62,272 nt of DNA, from positions 1-62,272 of the IMG/VR virus record IMGVR_UViG_3300032309_002862; one strand, written 5' to 3'. The stretch is from a virus. How positions within the stretch are numbered: the first letter of the stretch is position 1; the number at the start of each line of letters is the position of its first letter. The position numbers and the translations under genes were made by a program. The notes under the pieces were generated by a model. It did not search any database, was not told where the DNA came from, and saw nothing but the letters and a program-made list of their open reading frames with translations. Of the stretch, positions 49,943 to 58,551 are shown piece after piece.

Positions 49943-52540
49943 ATGTACGTAATAATTCCCAATGGTACTATTAAAAAGGGAGATCCATTCCCGATGGTAG
50001 ACGTTCCAACTGACGTAAATGGAACGGACTATACAGATTTTGGATTGGAGGATTTTCAGTGGTGGGCATATAGTAAGCCATTTAACGATTGGTTCAAATC
50101 TTCGGGTAGATCGTGGCAAGCTTCAGAATCTGAGATAAGAAGTGAAGGTGATGCTTTGGTTGAAAAGTGGAAAAACGAGAAAGTAAAAGAGGGTAAACCC
50201 ATAATGAGCTTTTTGGATTTCGTAAATGAAAGTTTAAGATCTGAGTATATTGAACTTTTTGAAGAAGGACCGGAAGGTGAAACATCAGGAGTTTCTGAAG
50301 GAACTGGTATAACCCAACAGGATCAAATTAAATTCTTATATGCTTACACTAAGCTGGTTAAACAAGGTGCTATACAGACCACATTCGATATTAACACAGA
50401 TTTTAACGAAGGTGACGAGAAGGCTTTCTTTTTAACATTAGATCTTGATGATGGTGAAGAAGAAGCTTTGAATATGAAGGCTATAAAATTCAAGGCAAAG
50501 ACTGGATCCTCCTCCGGAGCAGGCAGACTTGCAGTAGCTACTGAGATGTATCCTGGCCCAGCAGCGATTCCGCCTGATGCAACATCGAATTATATAGTAA
50601 CAAAGATTCAGCAGGATCTTTCCTCACTAGGAGTATGGGCATCTGGAATGCTAGCTGGATGGGGGGTTTATACAGTGGCTGGTATTGTTGCAGTTCCTTT
50701 TTTAACGTATAGACTATTTAATGGGTGGAAATTTGCTTCCGCAGTGAAAGCAATAGGCAATGCAGGGGGTCAAAGTGCTGCAAAAACAATAGCGGATCTT
50801 TTAAAAGGTGGAAGAGCAGCCAGAAAGGGTACAGGAATTTTTGGAAGACTTGGAAAGATTGGTACGTTCGTTTTCAAAGAAGGATTGGGTACTGCAAAGG
50901 GATTTAAGACAGCAAGGCAGGCTTGGAAATTTGGATCTAAATTAAAGCCAGCTATGAGAGTGCTAAATGCAAGTAAGGCTTTCTTAAGAGGTACATCAGC
51001 AGCTGCTACAAGGGCGATACCTGTTGTTGGATGGGTGCTTCTAGCTGTTGACGCAGTGGGATCAATGATAAATTGGTATAGTGACAATCAAGCTCCAACC
51101 CCTGATGAAGCGGTTGAGCTTTTTGACGGTAAGAAGACTTTCTCCCCTAGCTCGATAGACGTTGGTGAATCTATAGTTCTTTGTTGGTCGCAGCCTGATG
51201 ATTCGGCTTGGGGTACAGCACTTTCTTTTATCGTAAGCAACATTGGCGAAAGTAGGACAATACTAGAAATGACAAAGATTATAGGCGACTCCTCTGGATA
51301 TTCTGTGTTTATATTACAATCAGCTAATTCTTCTAGTCTAAATGAGCAGATAAAGGATAGTATGTTAACTCTTATAGCAGTCCCTAATTCTGCTAAATTG
51401 GAAAATGGTGTGTTTGATAATGATGATTTTTCAGGAAGAATATGTGCTGTTTCCAAAGAGGATGTTAATGCGGAGGGTGATTCTATACCGGTTCCTTTTG
51501 ATTTTCAAGGGGTTTGCAACTGGGATACTTTAGTTAGCGCAGTTGAATCATCAGAAGGTGTATTCTTTAAGGCAGACCCCAATGCTCCAGCTACATATGA
51601 ATTTAATTTCGAGGACATGGACGGCGATAGAATAAACGTTGTTGGAACTTTAGTTACTGATGATGATCTTGCTAATTTAACCAATGATGACATAGAGAGA
51701 ATATTCTACGGAGGAATCAATACCGGGAACTCCAGGAGAGGCGAGGAAGCTGAGAGTGAAGAGGGGGAAGAAGAAGATATGGAGGATCTAGAAACAGAGG
51801 AGACAAATGAATCCTCTAGAGTAGTTAATTTTGGTAGTTTTAAAAGCGGTAGACTATACGAGAGTGGGGATGAAGAGGATACATCAGATGTACTAGATAC
51901 TTTCCAAGGCCCAGCAATTATAGCAATATATGTTTGCGACGAGGCAAATAGTAAGGCTTATGCTAGTAAAGAGATTGGAAGAAAAAAGAGATTGCCTCAA
52001 TTTACTAATTTCGCAATAAACTCTGATGACTACAATGCAAGACCAGGAACAACGATAGACGTAGATGTAAACAGCGACGAGGACATAGAGGATCCAAAAG
52101 CAGGTTATGCAGAGTACAGGGAAGGAAGTGAGGTTGATAGAGAGGTAGTGGTTGAAGAGCCTGTGAAAGATGATAAAGAAGAAGGAACGGAGGAAGTTCA
52201 GGCAGGTGACGGTAAAATAAAAGCTCCTGATATTACAAAGAAGGAAAGAAAGCACAGCACTGTTATTAAAGATGGAGACAAAGACGGTGGGATTAATCTA
52301 ATGGATGAATTCCTGACCACTGAAGACAAGGGTATTTTAGGTATATCTGATTGGGATAAGGTAACTATGGTAAAAGCTAGGTATGATGATAACGGTGAGA
52401 TATCTAAAATTATCGTCAGAAATAAGGATGCTGAATTCATGAAAAAATCAAAAGAATACGTTCCTTCTGATGGAGAATCATTCGAGATTGCAAAAAAATT
52501 GCTGCAAAGCGCGCAAAGTAGACTCGAAGTTAAAAAATAA
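49943..52540 (+). CDS. Large unknown virion-type protein with a hydrophobic Gly/Ala-rich core (865 aa)
   Basis: An 865-residue protein. After a 90-residue start region (WWAYSKPFNDWFKSSGRSW, then SFLDFVNESLRS, which resembles a processing site), residues about 220-380 are hydrophobic and Gly/Ala/Lys-rich (WASGMLAGWGVYTVAGIVAV, a second hydrophobic helix AIPVVGWVLLAVDAVGSMI) like membrane-active ejection proteins. The remainder is beta-rich with several very acidic linkers (EEAESEEGEEEDMEDLETEE). No known family. It lies directly before the protease-scaffold gene, so it may be an internal head protein cut by the phage protease. Confidence 0.5.
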   Translation: MYVIIPNGTIKKGDPFPMVDVPTDVNGTDYTDFGLEDFQWWAYSKPFNDWFKSSGRSWQASESEIRSEGDALVEKWKNEKVKEGKPIMSFLDFVNESLRSEYIELFEEGPEGETSGVSEGTGITQQDQIKFLYAYTKLVKQGAIQTTFDINTDFNEGDEKAFFLTLDLDDGEEEALNMKAIKFKAKTGSSSGAGRLAVATEMYPGPAAIPPDATSNYIVTKIQQDLSSLGVWASGMLAGWGVYTVAGIVAVPFLTYRLFNGWKFASAVKAIGNAGGQSAAKTIADLLKGGRAARKGTGIFGRLGKIGTFVFKEGLGTAKGFKTARQAWKFGSKLKPAMRVLNASKAFLRGTSAAATRAIPVVGWVLLAVDAVGSMINWYSDNQAPTPDEAVELFDGKKTFSPSSIDVGESIVLCWSQPDDSAWGTALSFIVSNIGESRTILEMTKIIGDSSGYSVFILQSANSSSLNEQIKDSMLTLIAVPNSAKLENGVFDNDDFSGRICAVSKEDVNAEGDSIPVPFDFQGVCNWDTLVSAVESSEGVFFKADPNAPATYEFNFEDMDGDRINVVGTLVTDDDLANLTNDDIERIFYGGINTGNSRRGEEAESEEGEEEDMEDLETEETNESSRVVNFGSFKSGRLYESGDEEDTSDVLDTFQGPAIIAIYVCDEANSKAYASKEIGRKKRLPQFTNFAINSDDYNARPGTTIDVDVNSDEDIEDPKAGYAEYREGSEVDREVVVEEPVKDDKEEGTEEVQAGDGKIKAPDITKKERKHSTVIKDGDKDGGINLMDEFLTTEDKGILGISDWDKVTMVKARYDDNGEISKIIVRNKDAEFMKKSKEYVPSDGESFEIAKKLLQSAQSRLEVKK

Positions 52541-52562
52541 GCAGATTTTTTAAAATAGAATT

Positions 52563-52572
52563 GATATATAGA
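52563..52572 (+). promoter_or_regulatory. Putative late promoter element GATATATAGA
   Basis: Exact motif in the 56-base gap, 24 bases before the protease-scaffold ATG, context TTGATATATAGA. Likely drives the head-assembly unit up to the capsid terminator. Confidence 0.65.
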
Positions 52573-52596
52573 AAATAAGAAAAGAAATATTTATAG

Positions 52597-54627
52597 ATGA
52601 AATATTCAGATACAATAAACGAAAATTATGTCTTCATCCTGGAGAAGCAAGATTTTATTCTTGAATCCAAGAAGACTAATAGTGATGACTACGTTCTGGA
52701 AGGCATTGCTGCTGTATTCCAAAAGGAGAACAACAACAATAGAATCTATACTGAGGGAGATTATCTTCCGCATCTTAGCTATTTGAAGGATAAGATTGCA
52801 CAAAAAAGACTAGTTGGTGAATTAGATCATCCGGAAAAATTTGACGTCTCTCTAAAGAATATTTCTCACATTATAACGGATCTTAATTACGATAAGGATA
52901 ATAAGACAATCAGGATAAAAGTTAAATTACTTGACACCCCAGCAGGACAAATTGCTAAGAAATTAGTAGATGCTGGAGTTCCTATCTCTATTTCATCAAG
53001 AGCAGCTGGTAATGTTGGTCCGGATAAGAAGGTAGAGATCAAGAAGATATTCACATATGATCTTGTTGCCGATCCTGGATTTCAAGACGCTCAATTAGAG
53101 AGAGTTTATGAAAGCGCAGGATTCACCCAATCTGATATTAAGAACTTTACTGATAAATATTCAGTCACATCTGGTCTAGAGTGTATCAATGAAAGTTTCG
53201 GTATTAAAAATAATTCCGGTGTGAAGATATATAAAGTTGAAAATAACGAGGAATTCGATAAATTGATCAACAATAAAGAAAAAAACAAAAAAGCCCTTAT
53301 GGAGAAGAATAATGAATTTGTAACAGCAGAAGAGCTCAATCAGTATTCCGTTTTCTTGAAAAACGAGATGGATTCGATGAAAATTGCTATGGATACAATT
53401 AAGGAACAAAAGTCTAATATTGACGAGTCTCAAGGAGGAAACACTTCTGAATATTGCAGAATCCTTGAGGGAAGAATTGAGAAACTTGAAAAGTATTCCG
53501 ATTATATAGCAGAGAATTTAGAAAATTCTGTTAAATATGGTGAATATCTAGCTGAGAATCTTGACAATTCTATTTCATATTCTAAGTATTTAGCTGAAAA
53601 CCTTGATAAGTCTATTGCTTATTCTAAGTATTTAGCTGAGAATGTTGATAAAGGAATTTCTTATACAGAATATATTGCTGAAAATGTTGATAGTTCTATT
53701 GAGTATTCTAAATATATTGCTGAAAAGCTTGATCAGAACATTCAATATTCAGAATATCTAGCTGAAAGCGTAGAAAAGAATATTGACTATTCTGAATACC
53801 TTGCAGAAAACATAGACGATAATATTCAATATGCTGAATATGTAGCTGAGAATTTAGATAAAGGAATTTCTTATGCTGAGTATGTAGCAGAAAATGTTTC
53901 TAGTAACATTAGCTATACTGAGTATGTAGCAGAGAATTTGAACAAGTCTATCACATATAGCGAGTATCTAGCAGAAAGCTTGAATAAGACTATCGACGTA
54001 ACGGAAAAAATTAATGAAAAGGTTAAAACCAACATTAGTTATTCTGAGTATATCGCAGAATCTTTAAATGATGAGTTTGGTAACAAGAACCAAGCACAAG
54101 CTCTTAAAGAGTCTATAAGCTTCACAACAAGAACATCAGCTGAAACTACAGGTTTTGCTGGAAGCTACGATGACTTAAGTTCTAAAATTGACAATTTAAT
54201 TGAGAAGGTTAAAACCCAAAAAACCGAAATCAACGAAGCAGCTAAAACTGCATATACACCTGCCGAAACACAAAAGGCGACATCACTACTTACCGAATCT
54301 TTGAATGACGAGAAAGTGTTTAACACCGGAATTAAATTCATTGACGAAATGCCAACTGAGTATGCTCAGGTATGGGAATCACTTAACGAAGGATACAAGC
54401 AATCTATTGTTGCTCAGTCTAACTTCTATAAGCTAGATACACCTTACCAAATCAGAAATTTCTGGTCTACCCGTCAATTAGGCGTTTCTCCTATCGGACT
54501 TCAAAAATTAGACGAGAGTGAAAACACATCCGATGAAAGAAATCAAGCTCAAAATCCAGGTTACAGCAATGCTTACATGGATATGATCGCTAGATCTCTA
54601 GAATCAAGATTTCAAACAAACAAATAA
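52597..54627 (+). CDS. gp21: Prohead protease fused to a repeat-rich scaffold (gp21-gp22 type fusion)
   Basis: A 676-residue protein. Residues about 28-180 are a T4 gp21/herpesvirus-assemblin-type serine protease: YVLEGIAAVFQKENNNNRIY, the His in VGELDHPEKF (H78), and the Ser in PISISSRAAGN (S133 or S134), with the downstream strand YDLVADPGF. After an acidic linker and a helical region, residues about 300-495 consist of fourteen imperfect 14-residue repeats with consensus YSEYLAENLDKSIS, a long amphipathic helix array. The C-terminal 180 residues are helical and end in RSLESRFQTNK. In T4 the protease (gp21) and main scaffold (gp22) are separate. This fusion probably builds the prohead core and then cleaves itself and its neighbours. 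Confidence 0.8.
   Translation: MKYSDTINENYVFILEKQDFILESKKTNSDDYVLEGIAAVFQKENNNNRIYTEGDYLPHLSYLKDKIAQKRLVGELDHPEKFDVSLKNISHIITDLNYDKDNKTIRIKVKLLDTPAGQIAKKLVDAGVPISISSRAAGNVGPDKKVEIKKIFTYDLVADPGFQDAQLERVYESAGFTQSDIKNFTDKYSVTSGLECINESFGIKNNSGVKIYKVENNEEFDKLINNKEKNKKALMEKNNEFVTAEELNQYSVFLKNEMDSMKIAMDTIKEQKSNIDESQGGNTSEYCRILEGRIEKLEKYSDYIAENLENSVKYGEYLAENLDNSISYSKYLAENLDKSIAYSKYLAENVDKGISYTEYIAENVDSSIEYSKYIAEKLDQNIQYSEYLAESVEKNIDYSEYLAENIDDNIQYAEYVAENLDKGISYAEYVAENVSSNISYTEYVAENLNKSITYSEYLAESLNKTIDVTEKINEKVKTNISYSEYIAESLNDEFGNKNQAQALKESISFTTRTSAETTGFAGSYDDLSSKIDNLIEKVKTQKTEINEAAKTAYTPAETQKATSLLTESLNDEKVFNTGIKFIDEMPTEYAQVWESLNEGYKQSIVAQSNFYKLDTPYQIRNFWSTRQLGVSPIGLQKLDESENTSDERNQAQNPGYSNAYMDMIARSLESRFQTNK
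53494..54078 (+). repeat. Fourteen tandem 42-bp coding repeats (14-residue unit)
   Basis: Each 42-base unit encodes Y-[SGTA]-[DEK]-Y-[ILV]-A-E-[NSK]-x(6) (consensus YSEYLAENLDKSIS). Thirteen units are full length and exactly in step (53494 to 54039); the thirteenth is the most diverged (VTEKINEKVKTNIS) and the last is cut short (YSEYIAESLNDEF). Fourteen residues is four turns of helix, so the array gives a regular amphipathic rod. Confidence 0.9.
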
Positions 54628-54644
54628 AAAAATAATTTCTAATC

Positions 54645-56375
54645 ATGAAACTAATTAATGAACAAGAAATCTATGATACCTGGTCGCCTCTAATTGAGAG
54701 CAAAGCTGGTATCACTGATTCAAACAAAAAATCGTGGTTGACTAAGTATTGTCACTACCACTCATTGAACGAATCTGCCGGTGCTTATAACACTCTAGGT
54801 GTAGTAAACGGTATGGGTAACGTAGCACCTCCTGCATACCCAGGTATGGGTTCTTTCTCTGGTTCTAACGCAGGTGGCGCTAACTTCGGTGCTAACCAAG
54901 GATTCTACAATCCAGTAAACAACGGATCTGGTGACAAATTCCCATCTCTTCTTCCATTGGCTATCCAAGTGGCTGCTAAGACTGTTGGATTTGATATCGT
55001 TCCTGTTATCCCAATGTCTGGACCAACTGGTATTTTGTCTTACCTAGACTACGTATACGCTGGTGGTAAAATTGCTGGTGCTACTTCTGCTACTGCTGGT
55101 GAGGATTTAGCTGATGCTCCAACAATGATCAAATTCCCAGTTTATCAAACAGCTTTAGGAACTGGTACTACTGGTGCTACTTCTGGTACATTCACTGTAG
55201 GTACAACTTATACTGTTACTGAGGGTGGTGGTACTTTGACTTTGATTTTCGTTGGTCTATCAAGAATCGATGGTTTCCCAATCTTCAGAATTAGCAATAT
55301 TTCTACTGGATTTAACGTTGCAAGTATCATCGATGGTAATCCTGTACAAGTAAGTTCAACTGGTTTCTACACTGGAGCAACTAGTGTTAACTATAGTGCA
55401 CAATTGGTTAAAGCTCTTGAAGATCACATCCAAGGTTTCTCTGGTGCTGGTTTCAACAACAACCAAGACTGGCAAGGTCCTTACGTTGATGGTACTAAGA
55501 CTTACAACCCAATGTTGAGAGGAGTAGCTGAATCTACTTACTACAACTCAATGGGTCTAAGCACCTTCACTAAGTTCGTAGAAGCTGAAACTTTCCAAGT
55601 AGCTGCTTCTGTAACTACGGAGCAAATCCAAGATTTGAACAAGCAATTTGGTATTGACGTTATCTCTATGATCGAGAATGCACTTGTTAACGAGGTTTCT
55701 CAAGCTATTAACAAGCACATCCTTTCTAGAGCATTTGCACTAGGTTGGTCTAACCACACCCAGTTCAACAACGTTCAAAATCAAAACTTGAACTTGAACT
55801 TGGTTCTTGGTGGTGGAACTGGTACAACTAGCGCTTACATCAATAAATCTGATGCTAACGTGACTATGCCAATCCCAGTTGGTCCATCTACTTCAAGCTA
55901 CGAGAACTTGTCAACTTTACAAAGAAGACTGTACTCTAGAATTCTAGCTGCTGCTAACGTGGTTGCTAACCAAGGTAGAAGAGGTCCTGCTAACTTCCTT
56001 GTAACTAACGCTGCTATCGCTTCTGCGTTACAAGATATTAGCCAGTTCACTTTCGCTCCGTTCACAAACACTCTAACTCAAAACAACGGTACTCTTTACC
56101 CAGTTGGTTCTCTAGCTGGTATGACCGTTTACGTAGATCAGAACATGAACTACAGCGACACTAGAGTTTGTGTTGGTAGAAAAGGTGGTGACGACGAGCC
56201 AGGTTTGAAATTCATGCCTTACATGATGGCTGAGTCTATCCAAACCATCTCTGAAGGTACAATGTCTCCGAAGATCGCAGTTAAGTCTAGATACGCTCTA
56301 GTTGAGGCTGGTATGCTTCCAGAGACTCTGTATTTCACTTTCTTCGTACAGCTTCCAGCTGGTGGAATCGTTTAA
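54645..56375 (+). CDS. gp23: Major capsid protein (gp23-like)
   Basis: A 576-residue HK97-fold capsid protein of the T4 gp23 type (T4: 521). Landmarks: FPSLLPLAIQVAAKTVGFDIVPVIPMSGPTG, YLDYVYAGGK, STFTKFVEAETFQVAASVTTEQ, a central DLNKQFGIDVISMIENAL, and QALKFMPYM-like end region (GLKFMPYMMAESIQTISEGT). The N-terminus (MKLINEQEIYDTWSPLIE) ends near a candidate protease site LNE43-S44, like the maturation cleavage of T4 gp23. A Gly/Thr-rich insertion around residues 180-240 may be the surface insertion domain. Codons are biased to C-ending forms (AAC, TTC, TAC) more than its neighbours, as expected for a highly expressed gene. Confidence 0.95.
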   Translation: MKLINEQEIYDTWSPLIESKAGITDSNKKSWLTKYCHYHSLNESAGAYNTLGVVNGMGNVAPPAYPGMGSFSGSNAGGANFGANQGFYNPVNNGSGDKFPSLLPLAIQVAAKTVGFDIVPVIPMSGPTGILSYLDYVYAGGKIAGATSATAGEDLADAPTMIKFPVYQTALGTGTTGATSGTFTVGTTYTVTEGGGTLTLIFVGLSRIDGFPIFRISNISTGFNVASIIDGNPVQVSSTGFYTGATSVNYSAQLVKALEDHIQGFSGAGFNNNQDWQGPYVDGTKTYNPMLRGVAESTYYNSMGLSTFTKFVEAETFQVAASVTTEQIQDLNKQFGIDVISMIENALVNEVSQAINKHILSRAFALGWSNHTQFNNVQNQNLNLNLVLGGGTGTTSAYINKSDANVTMPIPVGPSTSSYENLSTLQRRLYSRILAAANVVANQGRRGPANFLVTNAAIASALQDISQFTFAPFTNTLTQNNGTLYPVGSLAGMTVYVDQNMNYSDTRVCVGRKGGDDEPGLKFMPYMMAESIQTISEGTMSPKIAVKSRYALVEAGMLPETLYFTFFVQLPAGGIV

Positions 56376-56404
56376 TCCTAGTCTAATCTAGAAATAAACA
56401 TAGC

Positions 56405-56436
56405 AAAAACCCTAAGGAAACTTAGGGTTTTTCTTT
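56405..56436 (+). terminator. Strong rho-independent terminator after the major capsid gene
   Basis: Perfect 12-bp stem AAAAACCCTAAG / CTTAGGGTTTTT (56405-56416 and 56421-56432) with a GAAA tetraloop and a T-rich tail. The best terminator in the window, fitting the most expressed gene. Confidence 0.95.
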
Positions 56437-56473
56437 TGCCCTAATTTTTTTGCTTCTTTATTTTAAGATTGGT

Positions 56474-56483
56474 GATATATAGA
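56474..56483 (+). promoter_or_regulatory. Putative late promoter element GATATATAGA
   Basis: Exact motif 19 bases before the ATG at 56503, extended context GGTGATATATAGA, the same as at 15709. It restarts transcription after the capsid terminator. Confidence 0.65.
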
Positions 56484-56502
56484 CTGAAATTAAAATATCA
56501 AT

Positions 56503-57648
56503 ATGAGTAGATTTGCAAAATTTTCAGAATTTAAAAACATCAAGCCTCTATTAGAAAAAGCTAACAGTGAGGATATGATAGAAGTTAATTACATCATTTC
56601 CGAGCTAGATAACGATTCTATCATAGAAGAGGGGTTTTTAGATGATCTTAAAACTGGGGCATCTAAAATTCTATTCGGATCATTCTCCAAAGCGGGTATG
56701 ATTGATGACCTTAGAAAAAAATTGTTGGATCTTGAGATAAAATTCTACGATACAAAATTTGAATTATCAGATGAAATCGATAATCTAGAAGACGAGCTTG
56801 CTAAAGCATCTAAAGAAAAGAATGATTCAATGGCTTCTGCATTAAAGAAGCAACTCGATGCTAAGAATCAGGAAAAAACAGCTCTAGTGGGATCTCATAA
56901 AGCCAATGTTAAAAGAGTTTATGATCTATTGGATAAATTGATTACAAAAAGTTCAAGATTGAGAGAATACTGGGAAACAACAAGAGCAGAGGACGAGTAT
57001 AAATTAGAACAGGCTAAATACCAAGTTCTTAAGAATAGATCTGCTGACGCTGAAAGACTATCTAAGCAGAAATTAGAGATAGAGAAGGCAAAGAAAGATG
57101 CGGAAGAAGCTGCTGAAAAGTTCAAAGCGGAGCTAGCTAAGGGTTCTAAAAAGGATGATAAACCAAAGTCTTCCGGAATAGATTCAGAGAGGGAAGGTAA
57201 GATAATAAAATCTGGAAAGCCAAAGAGCATAATACAGAGAAAAAAAGACATCGGGATAGAGATCGCGAATCTTAAGGCTGATTTAGAAGAAGTTCTAGAG
57301 AAGGCTAGGAAAAAAATAATAAAAGGTCAAGCATCTGAAAACATTATTAAAAAGTTTCAGCGGGATGCTATTGAGATTGCTGTAATTCTAGACTCTAAAA
57401 TTAACCTACTTAATCTATATAAAGAGATGGGTAAGAACGAGGAAGAGATCAGAAGAAATGCATCGAAATCCTCAAAGATTAAAGACCTAACAGATAAAAT
57501 AAACAAAGCTACATCATCACAAGGCGGAACGTCGGGAGCAGCTCAGAAAACCGTACAAGATGCTTTTTCAGGAACCCCGAGTTCTTCTAAAATAGACAAG
57601 GCCACCAGTGATCTAGATTCGTTTTCTATCGCAAACGTTATAGCGTAA
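56503..57648 (+). CDS. Coiled-coil internal head or scaffold-type protein, copy 1 (381 aa)
   Basis: A 381-residue, Lys/Glu-rich, almost wholly helical protein. Long heptad stretches run from about 70 to 235 (LRKKLLDLEIKFYDTKFELS; AKASKEKNDSMASALKKQLD; KQKLEIEKAKKDAEEAAEKF). The segment LITKSSRLREYWETTRAEDEY aligns with the next gene's VIKKGNKRLSDYWEKEKAQADAD, so these are paralogues. The first 20 residues (MSRFAKFSEFKNIKPLLEKA) have a T4 capsid-targeting look, with a possible cut after LLE18. A disordered Ser/Thr-rich tail ends it. Probable internal head protein made after the capsid terminator. Confidence 0.55.
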   Translation: MSRFAKFSEFKNIKPLLEKANSEDMIEVNYIISELDNDSIIEEGFLDDLKTGASKILFGSFSKAGMIDDLRKKLLDLEIKFYDTKFELSDEIDNLEDELAKASKEKNDSMASALKKQLDAKNQEKTALVGSHKANVKRVYDLLDKLITKSSRLREYWETTRAEDEYKLEQAKYQVLKNRSADAERLSKQKLEIEKAKKDAEEAAEKFKAELAKGSKKDDKPKSSGIDSEREGKIIKSGKPKSIIQRKKDIGIEIANLKADLEEVLEKARKKIIKGQASENIIKKFQRDAIEIAVILDSKINLLNLYKEMGKNEEEIRRNASKSSKIKDLTDKINKATSSQGGTSGAAQKTVQDAFSGTPSSSKIDKATSDLDSFSIANVIA

Positions 57649-57668
57649 TATATTGACCACTAAAGACT

Positions 57669-58538
57669 ATGATTTTAAAATTTGAACAATGGGACCAATT
57701 GAACGAAGCAAGTGTATTGACTTCGATCAAAAATTGGCTAAGCGGTAACTTCGGCGGTGCCGTTGAAAAACTAGATAGCCTTATCCTGGCAATTAAAAAA
57801 GCGGAAACCGGGTACATAGGGGAGTGGGAAGACGTAGTCTCTGAGATCGACCAACTTGAAATCAAACTCCAAGGAGATGTTGATGCTGCTCAGGAAAAGT
57901 CCACTTTAAGAATGATAGAGAGAAAGAAGCAAATTCTAAGTGCAATAAAGAAAAAGAAGGAGAAGGAATTAGAAAACATATTCAGAAAAGTAGAAGTCAT
58001 CAAGAAGGGAAACAAGAGGCTTTCAGATTACTGGGAAAAAGAGAAAGCACAGGCAGATGCAGACATAGCTAAAAGAATGTATGATATAGCTAAATCATTG
58101 GGTGACGATGAGATGGCTTCTGATCTCTATGACAAATATAAGAAATTTCTAGATAAATCAACAAGATTGGAAAGTGTTCTTTCTAAAAAATACAAAGGTA
58201 AACTTGGTAAGCTTTCTGATAAGGAAGAGGAGTTAGAAAAGAGCGAGAGCTCACTTTCTAAGCTTTCTAAAAAACCACTAGGTGAATTTTCAGATAGCGT
58301 TAAGGACTTAGATCCAAAGGAAGCTAGAGAGCTAATGAAAATATGCACGGAGGAAAGAAACAGACTTTATGTTGATATGGATCTTGAGGTCTCTAGAATA
58401 GAAGAGGAAATAAAAAAGAAAAAGGATAGAGACTTTGAGATTGAAGCGGAAAGAAATATAAAAAAGATCAAAGAAAAATATCTTGAAAAAATCAGGGAGT
58501 TTAGATCTAAAATAACTTTAGCTAAAAGGTACTCTTAA
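57669..58538 (+). CDS. Coiled-coil internal head or scaffold-type protein, copy 2 (289 aa)
   Basis: A 289-residue paralogue of the previous gene: KLDSLILAIKKAETGYIGEWEDVVSEIDQLE, then the RLSDYWEKEKAQADADIAKRMYDIAK segment. Nearly all helical, with a final Lys/Arg-rich coiled coil (SRIEEEIKKKKDRDFEIE). The first residues MILKFEQWDQLNEAS fit the pattern of a T4 capsid-targeting peptide followed by a gp21-type site (LNE13-A14), the best such match in this region. Twenty bases separate it from copy 1, and 13 from the next gene, so the three probably form one late unit. Confidence 0.6.
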   Translation: MILKFEQWDQLNEASVLTSIKNWLSGNFGGAVEKLDSLILAIKKAETGYIGEWEDVVSEIDQLEIKLQGDVDAAQEKSTLRMIERKKQILSAIKKKKEKELENIFRKVEVIKKGNKRLSDYWEKEKAQADADIAKRMYDIAKSLGDDEMASDLYDKYKKFLDKSTRLESVLSKKYKGKLGKLSDKEEELEKSESSLSKLSKKPLGEFSDSVKDLDPKEARELMKICTEERNRLYVDMDLEVSRIEEEIKKKKDRDFEIEAERNIKKIKEKYLEKIREFRSKITLAKRYS

Positions 58539-58551
58539 AAAATTAATCCAG

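Noticed and set aside
53494-54078. Regular 42-base repeats that might be read as a CRISPR-like or iteron array
   Set aside because: They are in-frame, degenerate at third codon positions and encode a regular helix inside the protease-scaffold gene; there are no spacers.
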